A stretch of 64,000 nucleotides of DNA, from positions 1-64,000 of the forward strand of contig NZ_MAHX01000005.1 in assembly GCF_002023715.1 (NCBI RefSeq). Direction: 5' to 3'. Shown here in pieces: positions 18,444 through 25,358 of this stretch (the stretch's first letter is position 1; the number at the start of each line of letters is the position of its first letter). The notes under the pieces were generated by a model, which had not been told where the DNA came from, did not search any database, and saw only the letters and a program-made list of their open reading frames with translations. The DNA is from Elizabethkingia occulta. Lineage in GTDB: Bacteria; Bacteroidota; Bacteroidia; Flavobacteriales; Weeksellaceae. The translations under genes were made by a program, and so were the position numbers.

Positions 18444-19441
18444 TGAACAGACGAGAACTATTAAAAAAAGGAAGTATTGCAGGACTGTTTAGTTTGTTAC
18501 CTGCAACCAGTTTACTAGCTGAAGTTGCGAAACCTAGTGCTAAGGGCACTAGAGAATCGTTAGCAGGTTACAAGAAAATACAAGTAGGAACACTAGATCT
18601 TTACATTTTGTCAGATGGCTATATCCGAGACACAGATGTGGATGGATTTGCGCCGAGAGCAGATGTAAAGGAACTTAAAAAGTTATTACGAGATAACTTC
18701 CGTTCGGAAGAATATATTGATATGGCGATGAATGTTCCATTGGTGAAAACAGAAAACAGACTGATTCTGATGGATGCCGGAATGGGAATATTTGCTGATG
18801 AGAATACAGGGCTCCTGCTGGAAAGCCTTGCTAAAGCAGGATTTAAGCCGGAAGATATTACCGATGTATTTATTTCTCATGCTCACCCGGATCATATTGG
18901 TGGTCTTATTGATAAAGCCGGAAAATTAGTATTTCCAAATGCCGCTTATTTCATTAATAAAATCGAATACGACTTTTGGATGCAGGCTACAATAAAAGAT
19001 TTTGCAAATAGTGCACTGAAGAATAAGCCGGATTTTCTTTTACAGATTATAGCAGGAATCAGAAAGATTCTCACCGTTATAAAACCCAACACTAAATATT
19101 ATGATTTCAATATGCCGCTGTACCAGTATTTCAGTTTTGTACAAGCTCCGGGGCATACTCCGGGATTAACGCTTTGTAAGATAAAATCGCAAAATGAGGA
19201 AATACTCTATATGGCAGATTTAATTCATTCAGATGCTTTATTATTTCCACATCCGGAATGGGGCTTCTCCGGAGATACTGACCTGGATCTGGCTGCAGAG
19301 TCCAGAAAAAATATACTGAGTTATCTGGCAGATAACAGGCTACAGGGCTTAGGCTACCATCTTACATGGCCGGGAACTGGATATACCAAAAAATCACAAA
19401 ATGCTTTTCAGTGGCTTCCAAAGGCTTACTTTACACCATAA
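18443..19441 (+). CDS. Metallo-beta-lactamase-fold hydrolase with Tat signal
   Basis: A protein of 332 residues. The N-terminus MNRRELLKKGSIAGLFSLLP has a twin-arginine export signal, and the zinc motif is HAHPDHIGG (H146, H148, D150, H151). Further ligands are likely H in APGHTPG and D in MADLIH. This layout fits the lactonase/AttM-like branch, which hydrolyses esters or lactones, but quorum-quenching activity would be a guess. The enzyme folds in the cytosol and is moved to the periplasm. It is coupled by TAATG to the Bcr/CflA pump. Confidence 0.88.
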   Translation: MNRRELLKKGSIAGLFSLLPATSLLAEVAKPSAKGTRESLAGYKKIQVGTLDLYILSDGYIRDTDVDGFAPRADVKELKKLLRDNFRSEEYIDMAMNVPLVKTENRLILMDAGMGIFADENTGLLLESLAKAGFKPEDITDVFISHAHPDHIGGLIDKAGKLVFPNAAYFINKIEYDFWMQATIKDFANSALKNKPDFLLQIIAGIRKILTVIKPNTKYYDFNMPLYQYFSFVQAPGHTPGLTLCKIKSQNEEILYMADLIHSDALLFPHPEWGFSGDTDLDLAAESRKNILSYLADNRLQGLGYHLTWPGTGYTKKSQNAFQWLPKAYFTP

Positions 19442-19853
19442 GCCAAAGTAAGAAATTAGAATTACGAAGTAAAAAAAGTATATTGATTTTTGAATATAGA
19501 GGAATGTGTTGAATGCTTTGCGTATAAAACTTTATCACCATTTAGAGCCTCTTCAAATCTTATTGTTAATGCTCTTCGATAATTTAGTTCGTCAAGCTCA
19601 CTATAAACTGGCTCATTACAGGCTTGGCTTAGAGTAATATTGTTCGTTCAATATATCTTTCTTTTAGGAGTGTCAGGCCTGTCGAAGCCTAATATTTTTT
19701 TAATCAAATTTAAACAGGTTCTTAGTCATTTAGAAAATTAAGCATACAACAAGAACGTAATTATCTATATTTCTTAATGATTTAAAATAGATGATTGAGG
19801 CTTAACCATAGTTGCCTGGATAAATATATAATTCTAATTTATTTTTTATTTTT
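19442..19853. other. Gene-free spacer with REP-like fragments
   Basis: No credible gene. Fragments such as GTCAGGCCTGTCGAAGCCT (about 19671-19689) and TTCGTCAAGCTCACT (about 19587-19601) look like decayed copies of the REP-like sequence seen at 16921 and 17116. The 3' part is AT-rich and leads to the -7 element TATCTTTG at 19854-19861. Confidence 0.45.
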
Positions 19854-19864
19854 TATCTTTGGGA

Positions 19865-20003
19865 TTCCTAAACTTTAAGATATGATAACTAAACAGAATT
19901 TTGCCCGTGTGGTATGGTGGCGGTATGCGAAAGCACCGTAACGTTCTTAAAGGCGTAGGACACCTAAGCCGCGCGGGTTTACATATTTTCCTAAACTTTA
20001 AGA
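19865..20003 (+). ncRNA. Candidate structured leader RNA between two 16-bp direct repeats
   Basis: A TATCTTTG -7 element at 19854-19861 would start a transcript near 19868, giving a leader of about 140 nt ahead of the ORF at 20006. The leader is flanked by exact repeats TTCCTAAACTTTAAGA at 19865-19880 and 19988-20003. Its middle is markedly GC-rich against AT-rich surroundings. It can fold with CCCGUGUGG (19904-19912) pairing CCGCGCGGG (19969-19977) using two G-U pairs. Inside, CGG/CCG and UGC/GCA flank a GAAA tetraloop at 19929-19932, with GUUCU (19943-19947) opposite AGGAC (19957-19961). I cannot match it to a known riboswitch. A short ORF with tandem Trp codons overlaps it. Confidence 0.5.
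19882..19941 (+). CDS. Possible leader peptide with tandem Trp codons
   Basis: A 19-codon ORF, MITKQNFARVVWWRYAKAP, starts right after the first TTCCTAAACTTTAAGA repeat, the same distance as the real gene start after the second repeat, so it has the same initiation context. Codons 12 and 13 are both TGG (19915-19920) and lie inside the foldable leader RNA. That is the layout of an attenuation leader. The downstream gene is not a tryptophan enzyme, so the link is uncertain. Confidence 0.35.
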   Translation: MITKQNFARVVWWRYAKAP

Positions 20004-20005
20004 CT

Positions 20006-20311
20006 ATGACACCAAAGAAAAATTCCATTATTCTAAATGGAGAAGAAATTAGTGTAGACCGCTATTTCGAAGCTTTTGACAACGAACCCAATCAGACAGA
20101 TTTTTGCACCAGAATAGGAATTTCCAATTATCAGGAGATTGGCTATTTACAAAGTTCCGTTTTATCAGTATGCCGACAGGCTTTAGAGACAGATGAGCAA
20201 ATAGCAGACGGATTGGATTTTTCCCGGATGCTGGAACTGGTACAAAGGCTTATCCCACATGCGGAGCTAGAGTTATTGACCAGAATGTATACTTTAAGCA
20301 ATACAAAGTAG
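20006..20311 (+). CDS. Small protein of unknown function
   Basis: A protein of 101 residues starting MTPKKNSIILNGEEISVDRYF and rich in helix; no known domain recognised, no signal peptide and no membrane segment. I chose the ATG at 20006 over an upstream TTG (19901) because the extra 35 residues would translate the GC-rich structured leader and look non-biological. The start follows the second 16-bp direct repeat. Downstream lie a 32-bp palindrome and the 22-bp TGCGCA array. Confidence 0.6.
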   Translation: MTPKKNSIILNGEEISVDRYFEAFDNEPNQTDFCTRIGISNYQEIGYLQSSVLSVCRQALETDEQIADGLDFSRMLELVQRLIPHAELELLTRMYTLSNTK

Positions 20312-20363
20312 CAATACTTAAATTTTTATGTTTTAAAACACAAACCCCATGGATTTCTGAAAC

Positions 20364-20395
20364 AAACCTCATAGGTTTTAAAACCTATGAGGTTT
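20364..20395. repeat. Perfect 32-bp palindrome, dispersed family member
   Basis: AAACCTCATAGGTTTT (20364-20379) is followed directly by its exact complement (20380-20395). The same palindrome, slightly varied, occurs three times at 16786-17206. It may end transcription of the ORF at 20006, or be a mobile palindromic repeat. Confidence 0.8.
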
Positions 20396-20396
20396 A

Positions 20397-20527
20397 TGCG
20401 CATCTTTTAGGTAACTCTTGCGCAGGAAACAAACAAAACATGCGCAAGAAATGAACAACTCTTGCGCATGTATAAGGTAACTTCTGCGCATCTGTTAGAG
20501 AAAAGATGTGCAGAAGTTTTATAGAGG
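20397..20527. repeat. Array of TGCGCA sites with exact 22-bp period
   Basis: TGCGCA starts at 20397, 20419, 20441, 20463 and 20485, and the variant TGTGCA at 20507: six sites exactly 22 bp apart. The bases between are only partly conserved; AACTCT or AACTTC precedes three of the sites. The array fills the space between the palindrome at 20364 and the stop codon of the HU gene at 20528. Confidence 0.8.
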
Positions 20528-20914
20528 TTATTTTACCTTCTGGAAAGTGGCTGTTTTCAATGCATCCAGAATACGTTTCCCCGGACGATAATTTACTTTT
20601 GCCGCTTTTATAAGGCTGCTACTAAATTGATCCTCTTTCTCTGCAGCTTCACTACTCAGGCTGGGATATAGACTGCCCAGTTTGTCCAGACGCACAATTT
20701 TGCCATTGATCAGATTATCCTGTATTACGTTCTCCAGGGCGATAATTACACCGCGGATATCCGCTTCAGACAAAGCCGAGAACTTCTCAATCTGCTTTAC
20801 AATGTCATCGATACTTACTTCGCCATCACTACTTACAATGGCATACCATTTTTTTGTTCCGCCACCGGTAACTCCCGGCTCGCCACGTTCGATTACGTTA
20901 TACTTTATTGGCAT
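20528..20914 (-). CDS. HU-family DNA-binding protein (long form)
   Basis: A protein of 128 residues, longer than the 90-residue canonical HU, with an N-terminal IKYNVIERGEPGVTGGGTKKWYAIV strand typical of the Bacteroidota HU-like variant. The helical dimer part includes IEKFSALSEADIRGVIIALENVIQDNLINGKIVRLDKLGSL, and the C-terminus PGKRILDALKTATFQKV is present. It should bend or compact DNA as a dimer. It is the last gene of a minus-strand cluster with the lipoprotein at 20996 (81 bp upstream) and the small protein at 22644. The TGCGCA array begins directly after its stop. Confidence 0.83.
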   Translation of the reverse strand: MPIKYNVIERGEPGVTGGGTKKWYAIVSSDGEVSIDDIVKQIEKFSALSEADIRGVIIALENVIQDNLINGKIVRLDKLGSLYPSLSSEAAEKEDQFSSSLIKAAKVNYRPGKRILDALKTATFQKVK

Positions 20915-20995
20915 AAAAAAATATTTAGGTTATACTAGCTGCAATTCTTGCAGTTTTTATCTTAGTCTATGTAGCTTTTATTGGGTCTTATTGTC

Positions 20996-22630
20996 TCATT
21001 TTTTTCGGATACATCTAATAGCGGCACCAATACTGGGATGAGGGCTGGTTGTTGCTGTTGTATCATCGAATAATGAGCTGGAGTTCCAATATCTGGCTTT
21101 TTTTCCCCGGTCAATAATATTTCCAGGAGAATTTCCTGTACTTCGGAACCCAGCAGCAGGAAATACCAACTGGACATCACTCCTTTTACTTTGTAGCTTT
21201 CTGCCATAGCTATAGCTGCCATATATTCCTACTGTAGTATTATTTGTAAAAGCAATCAGTTTATCATATTCATCTTTTGTCGGTATACGATATCCTGATG
21301 ATTCTGTTTCGCAGGGGTCATTGGTATTCCAATAGTTCCCGTTCGATTCCCAACCAGACACTGTTCCACCATTCTGGTCATCGTATTGTGAGAGATAACT
21401 TCCGGATTGACCTGTGTAAGCTCCGTATGTGTACTTAGCTCCGTGAATTTCTGCAGAAGGCATATCTGGATCTGATAGTGCAGGGTGATTTGCAGTGGTT
21501 CCTAAATTAAATCTATCCCACTGATATCCACCAATTACGGCATAGCGTCCATCATTTTTACTTTGAGTAATACCAGCTCCATCAACATATCTGTCACTAT
21601 TGAATTTCAATTTTAAAGTGTAAGATTTACCAGGCTGAAGCCCATTATCATTCGTCCCGTTTATGTTTATTGTTATACGAGTGCTATTAAAATCATTACC
21701 AATCACAATAACTCTGGAGGGGATAATCAGTGTGCTTTTATAGGCCGTATTTTTGCCTGTATTTATAATGAATGTTTTGGGTATTGTGGTAATGTTTGGA
21801 ATTGCAAGTCCCTGATTGTTCCCATCGGTGATGCTTGCATTTTTCATGTTCATATTACAGGCTACAAAAAAATCCGGGATAATTCCTATAAACCCACCGG
21901 TATTATTATTTTCTAAAGGATAACCCCCTTTTATATAGCCTGATTGTCCGGGAGTTCCTTTAGCATTGCTATCGTCAACACTTATAGAAATTCTGCTGAA
22001 TTGATGTTTCAATATTACACTTATAGGGGTATTTCCTCCCGATATCATTACATTTTCGTTGATAGCGTACAATAGATCTGTTCCAGCTTCTTCACCATTC
22101 AGACCTGTAAGATTTAGTTTAGCCTGATTTAGATTGGTTGTTGGCGCAGGAGGTGGAGGAGTGGTCGTATTTAAACTATAGGTAACAAATGTATATTTTT
22201 TGCCTCCCACCATATTGATATTTGCAAATAATTGCTGATTGGGATTGCTGGTGCTGCCAATATCCTGTGCGGTATAATCACCGGTTTGGGCATCATAAGC
22301 TACAATGCGGAATTGCCGGGCTCCCGGCAGAAAAGATCTTGGAGAAGTTTTTAATACTGTATTGTCTACAGAAAGTTCTGAGACGATACTGAATGCGCCC
22401 GATGTAAACTCTTCTCTATTGGTGAGACCTGTGTCTACATAATTTGATTTTGTATTGACCTGGCTTCTTGCATTAACTTCACCGAAGTTTTCCACACCGA
22501 TATTAAAGCTTATTCCCTTTATATTTTCAGTTGTTGTATCTTGTTGCTCGCTCCGACAGGATGTCGTAAATAATAAACTTCCACCGAAACTTAATAGGTA
22601 TAGTGTTTTTAGAAATGTTTTAGTCTTCAT
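20996..22630 (-). CDS. FISUMP-domain surface lipoprotein (fimbrillin-like N-terminal region)
   Basis: A protein of 544 residues. The signal peptide ends in lipobox TTSC with C25. The region of about 50-330 resembles fimbrillin-type folds (PRSFLPGARQFRIVAYDAQTGDYTAQD, later KHQFSRISISVD). The C-terminal part (about 360-544) has the FISUMP pattern: DGRYAVIGGYQWDRFNLGTTAN, GYRIPTKDEYDKLI, VFPAAGFR, ARYWNSS and AAIRCIRKK. Likely a cell-surface lipoprotein, adhesin or fimbrial tip component. The ATG at 22630 is preferred because it begins the signal peptide. It sits 13 bp after the small protein gene and upstream of the HU gene. Confidence 0.82.
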   Translation of the reverse strand: MKTKTFLKTLYLLSFGGSLLFTTSCRSEQQDTTTENIKGISFNIGVENFGEVNARSQVNTKSNYVDTGLTNREEFTSGAFSIVSELSVDNTVLKTSPRSFLPGARQFRIVAYDAQTGDYTAQDIGSTSNPNQQLFANINMVGGKKYTFVTYSLNTTTPPPPAPTTNLNQAKLNLTGLNGEEAGTDLLYAINENVMISGGNTPISVILKHQFSRISISVDDSNAKGTPGQSGYIKGGYPLENNNTGGFIGIIPDFFVACNMNMKNASITDGNNQGLAIPNITTIPKTFIINTGKNTAYKSTLIIPSRVIVIGNDFNSTRITININGTNDNGLQPGKSYTLKLKFNSDRYVDGAGITQSKNDGRYAVIGGYQWDRFNLGTTANHPALSDPDMPSAEIHGAKYTYGAYTGQSGSYLSQYDDQNGGTVSGWESNGNYWNTNDPCETESSGYRIPTKDEYDKLIAFTNNTTVGIYGSYSYGRKLQSKRSDVQLVFPAAGFRSTGNSPGNIIDRGKKARYWNSSSLFDDTTATTSPHPSIGAAIRCIRKK

Positions 22631-22643
22631 TATGTTTTTAGTT

Positions 22644-22859
22644 TTAGTTCCACCATTCATCTTCCGGTTCTCCGGTGCCGGCACTTCCGCCATCTATCCA
22701 GGGATCAGCTTTTATACCGCCACCACCTGGATTTATCTGGACTTTTGAGCCATTTGCAATGCCTTCTTCCATTTGGATGTATAACATTTCTATTACAGGA
22801 GGGATGTACTCTTTTTTAGGGAGTGCAGGTTTCATTTTTTCTTCTTCTTGTTCCATCAT
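22644..22859 (-). CDS. Small acidic protein, first gene of lipoprotein operon
   Basis: A protein of 71 residues: a charged N-terminus (MMEQEEEKMKPALPKK), a motif YIPPVIEMLYIQMEEGIANGS, then a Gly-rich tail NPGGGGIK ending EPEDEWWN. The middle motif resembles a widespread but uncharacterised Bacteroidota pattern in small proteins (Y-x-P-x-I-E-x-x-x-I-x-M-E-x-x-I-A-x-S). A glycine-rich C-terminus after a leader-like segment also recalls peptide precursors, but no maturation enzyme is nearby. It lies 13 bp upstream of the FISUMP lipoprotein gene. Confidence 0.65.
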   Translation of the reverse strand: MMEQEEEKMKPALPKKEYIPPVIEMLYIQMEEGIANGSKVQINPGGGGIKADPWIDGGSAGTGEPEDEWWN

Positions 22860-23407
22860 AACATTTTAATTTTTAAATCGAATTTATAGTCTTATTCCCA
22901 GCGCACTTTGCGCCAGATGTATGATATTCAGTAAAATATTGTGAAGTAGTTTTGTACGTATAAAAGAAAGTGGTTCTGTAATCTGCGGCAAAGTTAGACA
23001 GCCTATGCATACCATAAAATGACAGAATTCTGTCATTTTTAATGTGTTATGAAAAATTAGAATAACAAATAAAGAGTCGGGATAAGAAAAAAACCTGTCA
23101 AAATTAATTTTGACAGGTTTTTTATTTATAAAGTTGTTTAACCTTTTTTATTAAATCACAAAAGCTTTACTTTAAATACTTTAGTGATTTTTTAAGTTTA
23201 AATATTTTGCGCATAGAAGTTTATATAAACCTTTAAAAATCTTTGATTTTTATTCTTTTTGAGAACTTTTATCATATCTAACATCTCTGCAGGTAGCTTT
23301 TGTTTCTTTTGTGGTTAGGCTTAAAATGAGTTTTAAGCAGAATTATTTATACTTTTAATGTCCTGCTAAAAAGTTTAAACAAGTTTGATATATGTTTATT
23401 GACTGAG
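22860..23407. other. Gene-free spacer with two perfect palindromes
   Basis: Upstream region of the small-protein operon. It contains a 24-bp palindrome at 23016-23039 (arms AAAATGACAGAA, centred on GAATTC) and a 30-bp palindrome at 23091-23120 (arms AAACCTGTCAAAATT) with flanking A and T runs, which looks like a bidirectional terminator. No ORF. The terminator lies 290 bp beyond the stop of the next gene, which leaves room for an untranslated RNA that I cannot demonstrate. Confidence 0.6.
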
Positions 23408-24082
23408 TTAACGCATTAAACCGAAAATGTCGTTTAAGTAAAAACCAATCTGAAACTGATAACGGTCGGTATTGGAAAGCATCTGATTCATTAGTCCGCC
23501 CTCAATCCGCATTTTGTCATTGATAACATAGCCTACAGCAGCATAAAGTCTGTTTCTGTCAAAAGCTTCTTTCTTGGCATTGATAAAGATTTCATCATAT
23601 ATACTGGCATACCAGGTATTCTTAATAAGGGATGTATTGTTGAAAGGAACAATAACACCAAGCTGATAACGGAATCTTACCTCAGTTTTGGGTTGGAGAA
23701 ATCTTTCCTCAATTCTGTAACGGTGATTTAGCTGAACTCTGCCAAATTTCTGTTTGGTTATAAACTGTTGGAATAATCTATGCTCGTCCAGTTGGGAGAT
23801 GTTCTGATCTGCATCATAGTTGTGAGAATGTACATAAGCATAACCCAGTAAAATATTATTATTGTTTTCAGAAAGATTATAACCAATACCTGTTCTTAGC
23901 AAAAGCTGATTAAGGTCGCCTATAAAGTCGTAATTCCGGTATTGTACTTCATAATGGATATTGAATTTTGAATTGATCTTTTCGTTACCAAAAAGCATCA
24001 GCCAATTGCCAACGTCCGATTTTTGTGCTGCCAGTAATCCGAAACTTATGCCTGCCAGGAAGGCGAATGTTCTCTTAATCAT
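23408..24082 (-). CDS. DUF2490 family outer-membrane barrel protein
   Basis: A protein of 224 residues with a signal peptide (MIKRTFAFLAGISFGLLAAQ) and the DUF2490 pattern: VGNWLMLFGNEKINSKFNIHYEVQYRNYDF, later LDEHRLFQQFITKQKFGRVQLNHRYRIEERF, and alternating strands ending NDIFGLMR. The family is predicted to form a small outer-membrane beta-barrel of unknown function, common in Bacteroidota. It is transcribed in the same direction as cydAB but separated from it by 271 bp with hairpins, so it is probably independent. Confidence 0.82.
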   Translation of the reverse strand: MIKRTFAFLAGISFGLLAAQKSDVGNWLMLFGNEKINSKFNIHYEVQYRNYDFIGDLNQLLLRTGIGYNLSENNNNILLGYAYVHSHNYDADQNISQLDEHRLFQQFITKQKFGRVQLNHRYRIEERFLQPKTEVRFRYQLGVIVPFNNTSLIKNTWYASIYDEIFINAKKEAFDRNRLYAAVGYVINDKMRIEGGLMNQMLSNTDRYQFQIGFYLNDIFGLMR

Positions 24083-24177
24083 GTATCAGGTTTTTACAAA
24101 TATAGATAAAAACTATTATTAAATATAATTCGATATAGTACTTCTACGGAATATATGGTTTATAACAATAAGCTTTA

Positions 24178-24274
24178 AACCACATAGGCTTATAGGATTT
24201 ACATATAAAATGAAGTATACATAGGAAAGCAAGCTTTCAAACATCAGCTATGTATACTATGTCTCTATGTGGTT
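24178..24274. repeat. Nested inverted repeats downstream of cydB
   Basis: AACCACATAG (24178-24187) pairs with CTATGTGGTT (24265-24274), and inside it GTATACATAG (24215-24224) pairs with CTATGTATAC (24248-24257). The CATAG core of both arms recalls the CATAGG palindrome family at 16786 and 20364, but the elements are different. Confidence 0.6.
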
Positions 24275-24288
24275 GTAAAATAAAATTA

Positions 24289-24329
24289 AACCCTCAAAAA
24301 CCATTGATAAATTAAGGTAATTGAGGGTT
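24289..24329 (-). terminator. Terminator of the cydAB operon
   Basis: AACCCTCAA (24289-24297) and TTGAGGGTT (24321-24329) form a stem. On the minus strand it is followed by a T-rich tract. Confidence 0.65.
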
Positions 24330-24353
24330 CTTTATTGTTTAGAAATTTATCTT

Positions 24354-25358
24354 TTATTTTTTCATTTTACTGAAAGAATACATTAGATAAAACAGGAAAG
24401 GAAGTATAAATACACATCCCAGCATGAGTGCCCAGCCTAATGCTTCCAGCGTTTTTTGTGGAGCAGCATATTCCAATAACGATATATGGCTTCCGTTGCC
24501 TAATAGTATGATATTAGGATTGTGCTGATAGGTTGCGGCTACCAGTATCATAATAACCTGAAACCCTGCCAATACTCTTACCGGAGTTAGCTTTTCTTCA
24601 CGCATGCAATAGAAGATTAAGCCCAAGGCAATTGTAGCCAATGTAATTGCTATAATCCCTAATGGTTTGGAGAATATCCACATAATTAAAGGAATACCAG
24701 AAAGATGGGCTGCAAGAAATACCAATGCCCCTGTAATGACAACAAATAACATCATTTGCTTCGTCTTACGAATCATTAATTTTAATTCAGCTTTATCTCT
24801 GGTTTCTCTCAATGAAAATACGGAAGCCAGGTAAGCACATAAAGCAATGGTAAAAAGACCTACAGAGACACCAAACCAGTTGAGCCAGCTAAAGATGTAA
24901 AGATCTAAAAATCCAGTAGCATCGGGATTAATAGAGTAGGATACAGTAGCTGCTGCTATAAGCCCCAGGAAAAAAGGTGTAAGCAGGCTGGCATAATAAA
25001 ATATCTGAGTATACAGAACCTGCCACTGATCTTCTACGGCATCATAATGTCTGAAGGTAAAGGCTGTACCGCGGGCAATAATTCCTACCAGCATTAATAC
25101 CAAAGGAATATGCAGGTAGGTAGACATTAGTGCATAAATCTTCGGAAACCCAACAAACATGACAACGATGGCAATAATAAGCCACATGTGATTGGCTTCC
25201 CAAACCGGAGCAATAGATTCGTACATAATCTTTCCGGTTTTGTGTCTTGCCTTTTTATTGGTGAATAACTCTACGATTCCTGCGCCGAAATCGGCACCGC
25301 CAAGAATAAGGTACAGACAGATAGACAACCAAAGAAAACCTATTATAATGTATATCAT
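24354..25358 (-). CDS. cydB: Cytochrome bd ubiquinol/menaquinol oxidase subunit II
   Basis: A protein of 334 residues, with about eight TM helices and the typical N-terminus YIIIGFLWLSICLYLILGGADFGAGIVELF and GKIMYESIAPVWEANHMWLI. It is the structural partner of CydA in the bd-type terminal oxidase, which oxidises quinol and reduces oxygen at low concentration in the inner membrane without pumping protons. It overlaps the cydA stop by 4 bp (ATGA), so translation is coupled. No small cydX-like ORF was noted downstream, where hairpins follow. Confidence 0.95.
   Translation of the reverse strand: MIYIIIGFLWLSICLYLILGGADFGAGIVELFTNKKARHKTGKIMYESIAPVWEANHMWLIIAIVVMFVGFPKIYALMSTYLHIPLVLMLVGIIARGTAFTFRHYDAVEDQWQVLYTQIFYYASLLTPFFLGLIAAATVSYSINPDATGFLDLYIFSWLNWFGVSVGLFTIALCAYLASVFSLRETRDKAELKLMIRKTKQMMLFVVITGALVFLAAHLSGIPLIMWIFSKPLGIIAITLATIALGLIFYCMREEKLTPVRVLAGFQVIMILVAATYQHNPNIILLGNGSHISLLEYAAPQKTLEALGWALMLGCVFILPFLFYLMYSFSKMKK

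Noticed and set aside
19901-20005. Upstream extension of the ORF at 20006 from a TTG start (35 extra residues)
   Set aside because: It would translate the GC-rich structured leader; the ATG at 20006 has the same upstream repeat as the leader ORF and a better context.
20397-20527. CRISPR-like reading of the 22-bp TGCGCA array
   Set aside because: Only six bases are shared between units and no spacer-repeat alternation or cas gene exists; a binding-site array or decayed tandem repeat fits better.
20962-21222. Minus-strand ORF of 86 codons inside the FISUMP gene end
   Set aside because: Shadow frame of the lipoprotein gene; composition is not protein-like and no start context is visible.
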